Positions 23,515 to 34,651 of a DNA stretch of 64,000 bases are shown one piece after another. The notes under the pieces were generated by a model. That model searched no databases. It was not told the DNA's origin and was given only the letters and a program-made list of their open reading frames with translations. The stretch covers positions 2,542,001 to 2,606,000 of the forward strand of contig JAEOAD010002183.1 of assembly GCA_036365145.1 (NCBI GenBank), in the 5' to 3' direction. The translations under genes were made by a program, and so were the position numbers. Source of the DNA: Orientallactaga sibirica. Lineage: Eukaryota; Chordata; Mammalia; Rodentia; Dipodidae. Numbering within the stretch: position 1 is the first letter of the stretch; every line of letters starts with the position of its first letter.

Positions 23515-24166
23515 ATGGCAAAAATAAATGTACAACTTTCAATAATAACTCAATATCAGTGGCCTCAATGCCCCAACCAAAAGACACAGGTTTGCAGACT
23601 GTGTTAAAAGGCAAGACCCTTCAATTTCTTGCCTCCAAGAAACTCACCTTTCTACAAAGGATGGACACTATCTTAGGTGAAAGGTTGGAAAACGGTGTTT
23701 CAAACAGATGGGCCTAGAAAACAAGCAGGGGTCATTATCTTAATAGCTGACAGTGTAGACTTCAGAACAACATTAGTTAGGAAAGATAAGGAAGGTCACT
23801 TTATATTGATTGAAGGAACACTCCAACAGGAGGACATTACAATCCTAAACATATATGCACCTAGCACGGGGCTCCCAATTTCATCAAGCAAACTCTATTA
23901 GAACTAAGGTCACCAAACACAGTTGTAGTGGGTGACTTCAACACACCATTCTCATCAACTGACAGGTCATCTTGGCAAGAAATAAACAGTGATACATCTG
24001 AATTAAATGAGGTCATAGAACAAATGGACCTAAAAGATATATATAGGACATTTCATCCAAATACTGCAGAATACACATTCTTTTCAGCAGCACATGGAAC
24101 ATTTTCTAAAATAGATCATATATTAGGACACAAAGCAAATCTTAACAAATATAGGAAAATTGAAAT
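23515..24166 (+). pseudogene. L1 ORF2 5' part (endonuclease domain), truncated
   Basis: Frames at 23677-23901 (ITILNIYAPSTGLPISSS) and 23928-24165 ([30 protein letters not shown]) are the N-terminal endonuclease region of L1 ORF2. Homology stops abruptly at 24166, and the reverse-transcriptase and C-terminal domains are absent. The continuing frame to 24308 is non-L1 sequence. Confidence 0.85.
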
Positions 24167-24209
24167 CAAAGAAAATGATCTCTACACTTTTATTTTTACT
24201 TTATATTTT

Positions 24210-24295
24210 TTGGAGTGCAGAGGATATAATCTAGGGAGGGCCCTGCAGATACTACACAAGTGTTCCACCACTGTATGTGTACAGCAGCCCCTAGA
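24210..24295 (-). repeat. ID-like tRNA-derived fragment
   Basis: 'aggatataatctagggagggccctgcagatactacacaagtgttccaccactg' resembles the reverse complement of an ID-type tRNA-like head. Diverged. Confidence 0.5.
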
Positions 24296-24335
24296 AAGTG
24301 ATTCCTAGAAAGGATGGAATTAAGGGGAAGCCTCA

Positions 24336-24503
24336 GGCTGTGGAGATGGCTCAGTGGTTTAACAATTCATACACACACTCACACATGTTTAAAGGAGCTT
24401 ACTTTCAAAGTCTGCAAGCCTGGGTTCGATTCCTCAGTACTACGTAATGTCAGATGTACAAAGTGGTACATGTTTCTGGAGTTCATTTGTAGTGGCAAGA
24501 AGC

Positions 24504-24504
<1 letters not shown>
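24336..24504 (+). repeat. tRNA-derived SINE with internal CA-rich insert
   Basis: The head 'ctgtggagatggctcagtggttta' is followed by an extra 'cacacactcacacatg' stretch before the B-box region 'gggttcgattcctcagtac'. The body leads straight into the (TG)n array. Confidence 0.75.

Positions 24505-24556
<52 letters not shown>
24505..24556. repeat. (TG)n microsatellite
   Basis: About 25 TG units replacing the usual CT-rich tail of the preceding SINE. Confidence 0.95.
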
Positions 24557-24557
<1 letters not shown>

Positions 24558-25217
24558 CATACATTTCATAGAATCTTTTTTAAAAGGGGGGAGGGAAGCC
24601 TGGAAAAGCAAGGACAAACAAAAAGTGAAGTAATCTAGGCTTGTGCCCCAAAATACACCATCAGGAATCTTGGAGAGACCATCTTTGTGGATACCACAGG
24701 ACTCTGTGCTGACTGGACAGCAGAGGCCATTGTGGGAACAGGGTACACTGAGTCCCACCGTTGCCAATTGCACCTGAATTGCACTCTTACGACTGCTATT
24801 GTTAGAACACATGTGATCAGTTTAAGAAGGTCTACTGCCTAAGGATCAAGGCCTAGTGAGAAAGCAAGATGAAACCCAAAGTTAACTAGATTATGGGCTT
24901 GGGTCCCATCTAGCGCCTCTGTGGCTCCTAGCACTTAAGTCTGGTCACATGAAATGGAACTTTCTCTTTACCCCAGAAACCCATGAAATGAGACACCTAC
25001 CTTTGTTTTCTCAGAGAACCCTGCCATACTCTTTTATGGCACACTAACAATCCTCTAATGAAATTTTCCCTCCAAAGAAATCAGGATTCAGCATTTCTCT
25101 ATACCAAACCATCCATTTTATTCAATCTTTGCTTCAGTACTTTTATAGCCAAAATAAATTCCCTACTCTCTGTGTTTCCTTGCCTCTATTGTTCCAGATT
25201 GTTTTTTTTTTTTTTTT
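24557..25217. other. Unique non-coding DNA
   Basis: No repeat or gene recognised; ends in a poly(T) run near 25201-25219. Confidence 0.4.
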
Positions 25218-25297
25218 TTAATGTATACTCACAATGTAGTCCAAACTGGCCTTAGGTGCTGGGATTCCATGTCTGTACCATTACACCCAGGCCAAAG
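25218..25297 (-). repeat. B1 fragment, reverse
   Basis: 'cacaatgtagtccaaactggcctta…tgctgggattccatg…accattacacccagg', diverged. Confidence 0.6.
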
Positions 25298-25422
25298 GGT
25301 CTAACTTCTCCTGCACAAAGGGAGAGAACTCATATCTGGTACTGGAAACCAAATTAGAATCCCAGACTTCACTACTCTTTGGAGAAGAAGAGTGGGCTTG
25401 CATAAAAAAAAATTTCAAATAG

Positions 25423-25556
25423 GACTGGAGAGATGGCTCAGCAGTTAAGGCACTTGCCTATAAAGCCTAAGGACCCAGGTTCAATTCCCCAGGACCCACA
25501 TGGTGGCATATGCATCTGGAGTTCATAGTGGCTAGAGGCCCTGGTGTACCTACTCA

Positions 25557-25592
<36 letters not shown>

Positions 25593-25610
25593 CTAATAAA
25601 TAAAATATTT
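25423..25610 (+). repeat. tRNA-derived SINE (inverted pair, left)
   Basis: 'ggactggagagatggctcagcagtt…' to a (CT)n tract and AATAAATAAAAT tail. Confidence 0.88.
25560..25589. repeat. (CT)n tract
   Basis: About 14 CT units inside the SINE tail. Confidence 0.9.
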
Positions 25611-25611
25611 T

Positions 25612-25836
25612 ATTTTATTTTTTATTCGAAAGAGAGAGAGAATGAGAACTGGCATGCCAGGGCTTCTAGCCACTGCAATCAAACTCCAGATGCATGCATC
25701 CCCTTGTGCACATGTGTGACATTGCATGCTTGTGTCACTGTGCATCTGGCTATCATGGGACCTGGAGATTTGAACATGAGTTCCTATGCTTCACAGGCAA
25801 GCTCCTTAACCACTAAGTCATCTCTCTTAAAATATT
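25612..25836 (-). repeat. tRNA-derived SINE (inverted pair, right)
   Basis: It begins immediately after the tail of the SINE at 25423, tail to tail, with a (GA)n tract and the head complement 'ccactaagtcatctctctt' at its end. Confidence 0.85.
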
Positions 25837-25924
25837 TTTAAAAAATCTTTCAAATAACTTTGCATAACCTCTGTAACCCAAGCCGCTCTCACTCTTATTT
25901 GGAGAATCTATTTCATTTTACAGA

Positions 25925-26880
25925 TAGCAGAGAAAATGGAGGAGAGCCAAGAGCCATCAATCAGACAAGAAGATAGCCAGCTGTCACCATGAGACTTGCC
26001 CTACCACATCTGCAGGGCCCAGGAGAAATTGCAAAGGAAGCAGTGACATGAATTCTGCTCTTACTGTTAGCTGACAACCAGCTGCAGGGTGCTGGTGACA
26101 GACACAGTGACCAATCAATACCTGTCAAAGCAGAAATCCAGAGGCCACAGAGATCTCAACACTAAATCAGACTGCAACAGGCTGTGGGTTCCTGGGGATT
26201 GTTGGCCACTGACATCCCGGGCACAGGAGGAGTTGGGGGGAAGCAGGGTCCTGGAGCAGGTGAGTGCGACAGGCAATGAACCACCCAGGAGGCCATCTGA
26301 TAGATAGCATGTTCTCATTTATTCAAAAGGGGAGTGGGTTTATAAACACTTGAGAAAGGTTGAGAAGGCACATACAGACTTTATGGCGATTGGATACATA
26401 GGTTTATGGGTTGCTATCTAATTGGTTGGTGTTGGAAGGCAGAAGTCGTGAGGGAGAAGCTGCAAGGGAGATAGTGGTGGGAAAACCTACGTGACTTCAG
26501 AGTTGCGAGGGAGGAGCTGCAAGGGAGATAACAGAAGTGGCAGGAAACGCTACATGACTTCAGCCACATATTGGGTGGCTAAAGCTGAAGGGAGACCCCC
26601 ACAGTCCAAGGTCCCCGGCCATGTCCAACAGCCCAGGCCAGCTTCCTCACAGTCCTAGCCCATGTTTAGCAATGCCCAACAACAGGCCTGCCGTGGCTCA
26701 GGGATCATTGTGGAAGAGGGGACAGAAAGATTGTAAGGAACACAGAGTGGGTAGGAATACCCTGAGGCATGCTACCTCCACCATCCCATAGGGATTTACT
26801 GAGGCCTTCATGACCCCACAGTGTACCATAACCCCACTGATGAGGGCCCCCAGGGTAAGTAAGAGGAGATGGGGTGAAGG
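25925..26880 (+). repeat. Probable old L1 3' UTR, split by an LTR
   Basis: Right of the LTR, 'ggctcagggatcattgtggaagaggggacagaaagattgtaagga' matches the L1 3' UTR (compare 50360-50400). The left flank is less clear. The LTR at 26183-26681 sits inside it. Confidence 0.5.
26183..26681 (-). mobile_element. Solo class II (ERVK/IAP-like) LTR, 499 bp
   Basis: On the reverse strand it starts TGTTGGGCATTGC and ends AACCCACA. It holds a TATA-like 'gtttataaaccc' and an AATAAA signal (sense 'ttttgaataaatgag') spaced as in a U3-R junction. A perfect 6-bp TSD, acaggc, lies at 26177-26182 and 26682-26687; six bases is typical of class II (betaretrovirus-like) ERVs. No internal genes remain, so this is a solo LTR left by LTR-LTR recombination. 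Confidence 0.85.
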
Positions 26881-26893
26881 GATAAAAGAGTAT

Positions 26894-26897
<4 letters not shown>

Positions 26898-26942
<45 letters not shown>
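26898..26942. repeat. (GT)n microsatellite
   Basis: About 22 GT units; frames across it are artefacts. Confidence 0.95.
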
Positions 26943-26945
<3 letters not shown>

Positions 26946-27338
26946 CAAAAAAAGTGCAATTTATCCTTCAGGAGAAAAATGCCTCCAGGTCCAGTTCTAT
27001 GAAGATTCTCAGGTGTCAAAGGTGCTCTCCATGGCTATTGCTTCCACTAAGCCTGATGTGTTCAATTCTTGGTTTTGTCTTCCTGCGGCAGAAAATGTAA
27101 CTCAGTGTTGCCTGGAAACCCCCTCACCCTCCTACCTCACATCTCTAGAGCCCCTAGGCACATACAGCAGTATCTTGCCTTGACAGCCGTAGGAAAGAAT
27201 AGGAGGACCAGGATGCAACTATGATTAAACAGTCAGACAAGATGCACTTGAGAGAGTGGAGTATGGGTGTCAGCTGAGGAAACCACAGAAGGGCTTGGCC
27301 GTAGCTGTCCATATGAAGATATGAAGCTGCTAAGCTTT
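26943..27338. other. Unique non-coding DNA
   Basis: Nothing recognised. A 94-codon frame here starts in the microsatellite and has no support. Confidence 0.4.
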
Positions 27339-27352
27339 GATATTAGGAAACT

Positions 27353-27503
27353 AGCCAGGCGTGGTGGTGCATGCCTTTAATCCCAGTTCTTGGGAGGCAC
27401 AGGTATAAGGATTGCCAAAAGTTCAAGGCCACCCTGAGACTACATAGTGAATTCCAGGTCAGCCTGAGCTAGAGTGAGACCCAACCTCAAAAAGAAAAAA
27501 ATA
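27353..27503 (+). repeat. B1 SINE
   Basis: Complete, 'gccaggcgtggtggtgcatgc…ctagagtgagacccaacctc', with a perfect 14-bp TSD (gatattaggaaact at 27339-27352 and 27504-27517). Confidence 0.93.
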
Positions 27504-27517
27504 GATATTAGGAAACT

Positions 27518-27900
27518 GAGTTTAGATAGTAGAGAAAGACCGTGCTGGAATACTTCAGTTTTTTATCCACAGAATTCTGTCCCTGAAAGGAACACTTCTT
27601 TCAGTTAATTGTGTTGGCTTGAAGGTAGAGAAAGGAGTGCTGCAGAGATAAAACACAGATCAAAGAGATCCTTACAGCATAGATCAAAGGAGGTTGGACA
27701 CAGGACACAGTTCATTAGGTATTTCTACAGTCTTGTTGGCAAAGTTCCTCAGAAAGGGGAGTACAGTTCTTTTGCAGGTGGTCTGATAAGTTATATTGAA
27801 ATTCCTGGATATTAGCCAGAAGAAGATGGAAATCAGAACCAGAAGAATGGACTAGTTTTTGTTTTGCTTTTGGTTTACTTTTTATTTCTTTATTTTTACT
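27518..27900. other. Unique non-coding DNA
   Basis: No repeat recognised before the B1 at 27903. Confidence 0.4.
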
Positions 27901-27902
27901 TT

Positions 27903-28010
27903 TTTGAGGCAGTGTCACCTGTAATCCAGGCTGACCCTAGAATTCTGGTCCACTTGCTCCCCATCCATCTCCCAAGTGCTGGGATTCCAAGTGCTACCAC
28001 TCCCACCTTA
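27903..28010 (-). repeat. B1 SINE, reverse, diverged
   Basis: 'tttgaggcagtgtcacctgtaatccaggctgaccc…tgctgggattccaagtgctaccactcccacc'. Confidence 0.75.
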
Positions 28011-28080
28011 ATCAGGAATCTTTAAGTTACAATTGGTAGAAACTTAATCAAAATTATTATATTTTAAAAAGACGGTTCAT

Positions 28081-28222
28081 GCAGGGCGTGGTGGCGCACG
28101 CCTTTAATCCTAGCATGTGTGAGGCAGAGGTAGGCGGATCACCATGAGTTTGAGGCCACCCTGAGACTACATAGTGAATTCCAGGTCAGCCTGAACTAGA
28201 GTGAAAAAATAAAAAATAAAAA
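28081..28222 (+). repeat. B1 SINE
   Basis: 'gcagggcgtggtggcgcacgcc…cagcctgaactagagtga' with an A-rich tail. Confidence 0.9.
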
Positions 28223-28227
28223 GAGGG

Positions 28228-28402
28228 TTCAGGCAGATGGCTCATATGTAAGAGTACTTGCTGCATAAGCATAAGGGCCTGACTTGCCCTGAGTCTGACT
28301 CCAGCACTCATGTAAGCAGCTAGGCATGACCAGGCAAGCTGGTCCTGTTCTGAACAGGCCATCTGCTCCCTCTCTGTAAATAAAAATAAATAAGTAAAGT
28401 TT
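28228..28402 (+). repeat. Old tRNA-type/B4-like SINE
   Basis: 'ggcagatggctcatatgtaagagtacttgctgcataagcataagggcctga' matches the head of the composite SINE at 47697. Confidence 0.65.
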
Positions 28403-28425
28403 TTGAAAGTGGGGTACTGGGGAGA

Positions 28426-28750
28426 TAGCTCAGTTGGTAAAGTGCTTGCCTTGCAAGCTGGAAGACTTGAGTTCGTTCCCCAGAATACAAATAAAAAGCC
28501 ATGTGCAGTGACAAGTGTTTTTAATTCCAGTGCTAAAGAAGCAGAGACACTGGTGTGCGCTGGCCAGCCAGCCTAGCCCAGGTGAATTCCGGTCAGTGAG
28601 ATATCCTGTCTTAAAAAAAGGTAAATGGCATTCCTAAGGCACTATACCCAAGGTTGTCCTCTGACCTCCACATGCATGCACACCTGCACACACATGCACC
28701 CACACTCACATGAACATGTTTGTATGCACAGACACACACATACACAACAA
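28426..28750 (+). repeat. B4/RSINE1-like composite SINE
   Basis: An ID-like head (ggagatagctcagttggtaaagtgcttgcc) is joined to a B1-like middle and a CA-rich 3' part (gttgtcctctgacctccacatgcatgc). That layout is typical of rodent B4/RSINE1. The CA-rich tail gives artefact frames on both strands. Confidence 0.75.
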
Positions 28751-28759
28751 AAGGAAAGT

Positions 28760-29994
28760 GAGCTATTAGTTCAAATATGGGAAGGTCTGAATTCAAGACT
28801 CAGTCATTCCTCTGCTCTACTTCCCCCCAGGCCTCGCCATGCTCTCCTGTGCATCTTCTCCTGTCAGTTCACCCAAACAGAAGGGAGATTCTGCCAGCAG
28901 TTCACACAAGTACCCAGCCAGCACGTCTCAGCTGACTCCATATGCCCACTGCTGAACTCAGCCCCTGGGCAGGCCCACTTTGCGGTCAGCTCCACACACA
29001 CTTAAGGGCAGTGAGTAAGGACAGCATGTTCTCAAGGAAACTTGGGGTGCTGCTGTGAAACGGAAAGGGAAAGGAAGCTGGGAAGGAAAAAACAAAAAAG
29101 AGAGAGAGAGAGACTGATCAGTGAAAAGGGTCAGATCAGTAGGCTGGCCGGGCACTGAAGCAAAGGCTTAAAGGAAGCCATCACTCCATACAAAACAAAG
29201 ACTGGTGCATCAAGAAGTCAGCAGTCTCTGCCCCCCACCTTCTGGGACGCGTGGCCTCTGGGAAGCAGCCACCATGCAGGCCTGAATGTTGGTTTGATTT
29301 CGAGCAGGGTATGTCACCTTTGCCCTATTGACATCTGTGTCTGAAGCAGTCTTTGCTGCGCACAGGGCCATCTGCCCTGCACATGATAAGGTGTTCAGTA
29401 GCCTTGGTCAGTAGCCACTAGAGGCTACCACCATGTCCACTTACAACCCAGCTATGAAACCAGAAAGTCATCCGACCTGTCCAAAAGTCCCCGGGGGAAT
29501 GACAACCACCCCAGCTGACAGGATGAGGGCAGAAACAAAATGTTCTGACCAAGAAGGAAAAACCCAAATCACCAGCCCGGTTGGGTCTTTTTGTAACTTT
29601 GGGCTCTACGTGGCTGAAGTCCTGGGCAAGAAAACTGAGTTTCTGGCATTGTCACAGGTCTCCCAGCCCTGCTCAAAACTTTCTTAGAGCCCAACTTCAA
29701 GAACACCCAGGACCTCCCCTGTAATTAAGTTTAAGTTTAATTTAACTTTAATTCAAGTCCTGACACCAAGTGCCCAGGGTATAAGGCCCACAGCCCCTGC
29801 CTACATGCACTCTCTTAGTCATCATGTCAACACTGCTGTGTGACTGCTAGCTTCATTGTCTTCGTTGTATGAAGGTGGGCCGTTCGCTCTCACAAATCAA
29901 GTAACTGCCCCTAGCACGATGCTGAAACTGGTGTCTCTTCACCCCCAGGGCCCTCTCTGCATTTCCACTTCTGGAGGAATTTCCAACCACGTTC
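28760..29994. other. Unique non-coding DNA
   Basis: No element recognised. An 84-codon frame at 29433 has a good start context (accaccatgt) but no recognisable product; see the rejected list. Confidence 0.4.
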
Positions 29995-30009
29995 CCATGA
30001 CTTATTTCT

Positions 30010-30172
30010 CTCTCTCTCTTGTTGTTGTTGTTGTTTTTGAAGCAGGGTCTCACTCTGGCCCAGGCTGACCTGGAATTGCTATGTAGTCTCAAGGTGGCCT
30101 CGAACTCATAGCGCTCCTCCTATGTCTGCCTCTCCAGTGCTGGGATTAAAGGCATGTGCCACCACGCCCGGC
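30010..30172 (-). repeat. B1 SINE, reverse
   Basis: (GTT)n tail complement, full body, and a perfect 15-bp TSD (ccatgacttatttct at 29995-30009 and 30173-30187). Confidence 0.95.
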
Positions 30173-30187
30173 CCATGACTTATTTCT

Positions 30188-30745
30188 ATCCCAAGTTGTC
30201 CTTTCTTTGAATTCTTATTGCATATTTTCACTCATTCTTCCCCCTGTACTCTATGGAGTCTGGTTTAAGTTTAATTCCTTTATATCTATGTGCCAAACAA
30301 TAGGAAAGGGTCCTCGCATCAGAAATGATGACTCTTATTCATCTCTAATGAATGACCCTCCACCATTTTCCATTTTAGATTTGTTTCACACATCAATTTA
30401 GAAGTAGGAGATTTAAGTAAAATTGGGAAGACTAGAGAAGAATAAGAGGGCTTGCAGCTGGGTATGAGAGAAGCAAGCTGGCCAGATATGAGATGAGATA
30501 TGAGGAAGGACAGGGCTCTAAGAAAAACACAAAGCCAGTCTTGGCAGGCTCCGGCAGCCTAAATAAAGCCCTTTACCCCATGTGTTTTTTCCTTGATTAT
30601 GTTGTTTCTCCCTTGCAAAGCTTCCAGGTGGGTGCTAAACTATCTCCCTGCCCAGCACCAAGAAAACATATCTAGATCTAAAGTTATCGTTTTAAAAGTT
30701 TCATGAGGCAATGGAGGAGCATATGCCCGAGACTCAGAGGCCTGG
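30188..30745. other. Unique non-coding DNA
   Basis: No repeat recognised. Confidence 0.35.
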
Positions 30746-30749
30746 CGCT

Positions 30750-30870
30750 TCGTTCTGGAACTGCCAGACTTGCTGCGCAGCCTTGGAGAAATGATTCAAC
30801 ATCTCTGAGTCTCATTTTTCCAATTATAAAATTAGGGACCTGGACTTCTTACGGTACAAGGACTCTTAGC
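30750..30870 (+). repeat. MIR relic
   Basis: 'gcagccttggagaaatgattcaacatctctgagtctcatttttccaattataaaattaggg' follows the MIR core order closely. Confidence 0.65.
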
Positions 30871-32663
30871 CATTTGATGAAGGCATTCAGCTTAGAATTA
30901 ATCCTATGACCATTTAAAAGGGCTTTGAAATATTGAGAATCAATCTCAAATGAATATCTAGTGGTGCTTTGCAGGGAAGTAGCTGGAATAACAGCTGCAG
31001 CTGACTTTAGCTGGACAGGAAGGGGGCAGGGCTGTGTCACCTGAGCCTACAAATGTAAATTAAAATTGCATGCCAGGCTGAAGGAGGACACCTAGTGAAT
31101 TAGTGATGGCCCTCAGTATCTCTATGACAGGAGAGAGGCGGGGATCTGGACAGGAGACAGGAGATGTGAGGGAGGAAGAGAGGCCACAGTGAGGAGAAGC
31201 TGTGTACACAGAGATCCTGAGAAGTCTGTCCACACTTGACCGTGAGGCACAGCAACCTGCCACAGTGTGAGGCAAGCATGTTTCATTCAGCACAACTAGA
31301 GACAGATACTGTGTATCTCACACTACCAGAGCACATGGAGACCAAGCCTTGACCTTCTGCCTCAAAGCGTGCTGGCTCCCGCAGCAAAAGAGACAGGATG
31401 GTCAATCCCAGCAGAGCCACAGCAGAAGTAGGAGGGGCTTATCCTGCAGGGACGGTAATGCCCATTACCCTGCAAGGAGCCAGGGAACTCTGAAGCAGAA
31501 ATGAGTATGTGAAATGGATTTTTAATCAATCTCTCTCTCCCTCCCTTCCTCACTCCATCAATGTCTTGTCTCTTTCTCCCTCTCCGCTCATTCCTGCCTC
31601 AGCTGTTATCAAACTGTTTTTATTGTCTTACTTTTCTAGGAGGTCTCTAATGGAACCCAAACTTTCAGACCTAGAAGCACCACTAAGCCAGAGGCCCCCA
31701 GTGAGCATCCAAGACAATGGCTGGAGAAGAAAATTCCTGGTGAAAAGCCTAAGAAAGGATTCTCTTCCCTTTCCAGCCCTGCCACATGCCATTTCACTTC
31801 TTCCTGCCCTGTCCATGTCTATTCCCCTTCCTGCCTTGACATGTACATGACCCTTCTTCTTCCTGTCCTGCCATGTGTCTTCCCCTTTCTGCCCTGCCAT
31901 ATGTCATTTCTCTTCTCCTCTTGCCCCTGTCCACAGACCCCATGTGAAGATGTGATCCCCAATTCCCCCTTTGCTCCTGGGAAAAAAATCAATATATACC
32001 AAAATACAGGCTTCCGTCCTGTTCATATTGATACTCAGCCCTGAGCAGTGGAGAGAGGAGAGTATTCAGGAGATGATTTGACTTGAGGAGAGACATATCA
32101 GATGGCTCTAAGCTGGGCAAGGTGGCTGATGGCATCCACCGGTAAGTGGACTGGAGTTCAGTGACCATGGGTTGGGACAATATTGCAAGAGGTAGCAGAA
32201 ATTTTAAAGGTGGATGAGTCTGTGTAGCCAGAGTGCTGGCTGAGTGGATATACAACAAAAACATCACTGTGCAATCTCTCTTGTTCAGATACTGTGTTCC
32301 TGTACCCAGTCACTTTCTACTTATTGGGAATCACAAAAAGAATGGCTACCACATACGCAGATTGCAAAAGCTTTAAGATCACAGTTAAAAGAAAATCCAG
32401 CAGATCACCCCTCAGCATCTTCAAAACTGTTAAGTGCCAAGAAAGCTTCTTCAACTACTCCAGGCCCAATGAACCATCTTCCACCCAGGCCGTCTGTTCC
32501 TCATCTGCTACATTGAGAAGGTGGGGTCTCCATCCACCTTGCTTCTCTTTGCACTAGAATATTTTCTGGCACATGAAAGAGATTCAGCAACCATTTGGTG
32601 AGTGAATGAACTGTGTAGTGAATGAGTTCATCATCAGTCTTCCTATTTAACAGTAGATCCTTT
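30871..32663. other. Unique non-coding DNA
   Basis: No mobile element recognised. It includes a pyrimidine-rich stretch at 31525-31600 and repeated 'cctgccctgccatgtgt…cccctt' phrases at 31780-31930. Frames up to 113 codons (31509) are low-complexity and unsupported. Confidence 0.4.
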
Positions 32664-32678
32664 AAAAACTTACTTCCA

Positions 32679-32878
32679 GGGCTAGAGAGATGGCTTAGCA
32701 GTTAAGAAGCTTGCCTGCAAAGCCAAAGGACCCAGGTTCAATACCCCAGGGCTCACGTAAGCCAGATGAATCTGGAGTTCGTTTACAATGGCTAAAGGCC
32801 CTGGTGCACCCATTTTCTCTCTCTCTTCTCTTCTGTCTATTTCTCTCTTTCTCTCTCTCTCTCTCTCAAAAAAAAAAA
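32679..32878 (+). repeat. tRNA-derived SINE
   Basis: Complete, with a CT-rich tract, A-tail and a 15-bp TSD with one mismatch (32664-32678, 32879-32893). Confidence 0.93.
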
Positions 32879-32932
32879 AAAAACTTATTTCCATATCCTT
32901 CCTACCACAATTAGGTACTGAATAAACATTTA

Positions 32933-33400
32933 TTTGTGTGTATGAGCATATTTGTACTTATGTATGTGTTAGTGTGCACATGTGTGTTCATGCCTCCAGA
33001 TTTCCCTCTATTCCTCTTCACCTTATTTTCTGTTTTTGTTTTTTTCAAGGTAGGGTCTCATTCTAGTCCAGGCTGATCTGAATTTCACTCTACAGTCCCA
33101 GGCTGACTTGAACTTATGGCAATCCTCCTACCTCTGCATCCCAAGTAATGGGATTAAAGGCATGCTTCACCACACTGGCTTTCCACCTTATGTTTCAAGA
33201 TAGGGCTTCTCACTGAACGAAGAGCACACTGAATCAGCTAGACTATCTACCAGTGGAACCCAGGGATCATCCTGTCTATCTCCTCAGCACTGGGATCACA
33301 GGCACACACTCCCACATTTGACATTTACGTAGATCTGAACTCAGGTCCTCATGCTTGCAGAGCAAGCACTTCACCCGTTCCCTGATCCCTGACTATGCAT
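32933..33400 (-). repeat. B4/RSINE1-like SINE split by a B1
   Basis: The TG-rich 3' part (tgtgtgtatgagcatat…gtgtgcacatgtgtg) lies left. After the B1 (33030-33176) the body continues as 'caagatagggcttctcactgaac…gggatcacaggcacacac…ctcaggtcctcatgcttgcagagcaagcactt', the reverse complement of a B4 head. Confidence 0.75.
33030..33176 (-). repeat. B1 SINE nested in B4
   Basis: 'caaggtagggtctcattctag…gggattaaaggcatgc…ccacactgg', with similar 'caccttat' duplications at each side (near 33020 and 33186). Confidence 0.88.
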
Positions 33401-34441
33401 TTCTTGAATAAAGCAAATGTCTCTAGCAGCAACAGCAGCAGCAGGCAGGCAGTTTGCTCTCGGCTGCCCTAGAGTTCATTTGCTCTAACTGAGCACCCGC
33501 CTCTAAAATCTAGATGAAGTTCTCAGTTGTTCTCTTGACAAGCAATACATTCACTTCTTTCTCCTCCAAAATCATGTGTGCAAATCATTTGTTTTGGCTA
33601 AAGATCATGCCAGGAAAATGTCTAGGCCCCTCCAACAGCAGAAAAATAAACACAGGAGGTAGGAAGGACATGGATTAAAGAAGAAGACCATGTCAACCTC
33701 TTCCAGTTAATCTGAGGAGCTTATTTTAGAAGAAACAGTGTTTACAGGACCATAATGAGAACGTCCAGACCTCCCAGGCTCCCCTGCTAACCCTCGAGAG
33801 GACATGGCTCCCAGGACAGCACCTCCACCGCCATGTCTACATAATGGACATAATGACTATTGTTAGGGTGAACGACAGCAGCACTGTCATTAAGAATGTT
33901 GCATAAGCTTATTTTCCTGTTTTTGCCCATAGTAAATTAAGGTCATTTCTACATCATCTTGAAAAGATTCAGCTGTCAGCTTCTCTTTCTCCTCCCACCA
34001 CCCTCTTCCCTTCACTCCCTTCATCTCCCCACCCCATTGTCCTCCTATTCCCACACTCATGATCTATTGAGTCTCAATATTTTTCTCTAGGATCTAATCA
34101 AAACTTTCCTCCTTGCCCTTTTAATTTTGGTTTACATCTAAGACATGGTCATCATGATCCTTTATTTAGGAGACTGGGGGACCCATTACTCGTCTCCATT
34201 CACCTCAGAGAAAGCCCTACTTTCTTGCCTAGTTTTGACATGGCTGCCTTCTCTGGGCTTTCTCAATAAATAGTAGGTCTGGATTCCTCAACCCCAAGGT
34301 CTGCCCCCAGAAATCTATCTCCTACAGCACAAGTCTACCTCCCAAAGACTCTATCAGTTGGGGACTAAACAGGAAGCTTAATGAAAACTACCTGAGACTA
34401 TGGCATTCACATTCAAACACCCTGGTTCCTTCTCAACACTT
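33401..34441. other. Unique non-coding DNA
   Basis: No element recognised; pyrimidine-rich near 33985-34040. Confidence 0.4.
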
Positions 34442-34456
34442 AAAAGAAAATGTCAG

Positions 34457-34651
34457 CTGGAGAGATGGCTTAGCAGTTAAGGCGCATGCCTGTGAAGCCT
34501 AAGGACACCGGTTCAATTCTCCAGGTCCCACATAAGCCAGATGCACATGGTGGTGCATGCATCTGGAATTCGTTTGCCTTGGCTAGAGGCCCTGGTGCAC
34601 CCATTTTCACTCTCTCTCTCTAATAAATAAATAATTTTTTTTTAATTTTTT
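34457..34651 (+). repeat. tRNA-derived SINE
   Basis: Complete, with a perfect 15-bp TSD (aaaagaaaatgtcag at 34442-34456 and 34652-34666, sharing a tail base). Confidence 0.93.

Larger units (their letters stand above)
12989..24166 (+). mobile_element. Older L1, 3'-truncated and split by another L1
   Basis: The 5' end (cttctggttaagatggtggc) is present, so this copy reaches the promoter end. Its 5' UTR runs to 13736, is interrupted by the minus L1 at 13737-21671, and resumes at 21672. Then come ORF1 (22121-23486) and the first part of ORF2 (about 23515-24166). The copy stops inside the endonuclease domain with no poly(A) tail, yet a perfect 14-bp TSD (12975-12988 and 24166-24179, sharing base 24166) flanks it. 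The outer 5' UTR pieces join in register: 'ctttgtttcc' before the break and 'tttccttttctgttg' after it match the uninterrupted sequence in the inner L1. Confidence 0.85.

Noticed and set aside
29433..29687. 84-codon frame with a strong start context (accaccatg)
   Set aside because: No recognisable domain, no splice or promoter context, and nothing to set it apart from chance frames nearby.
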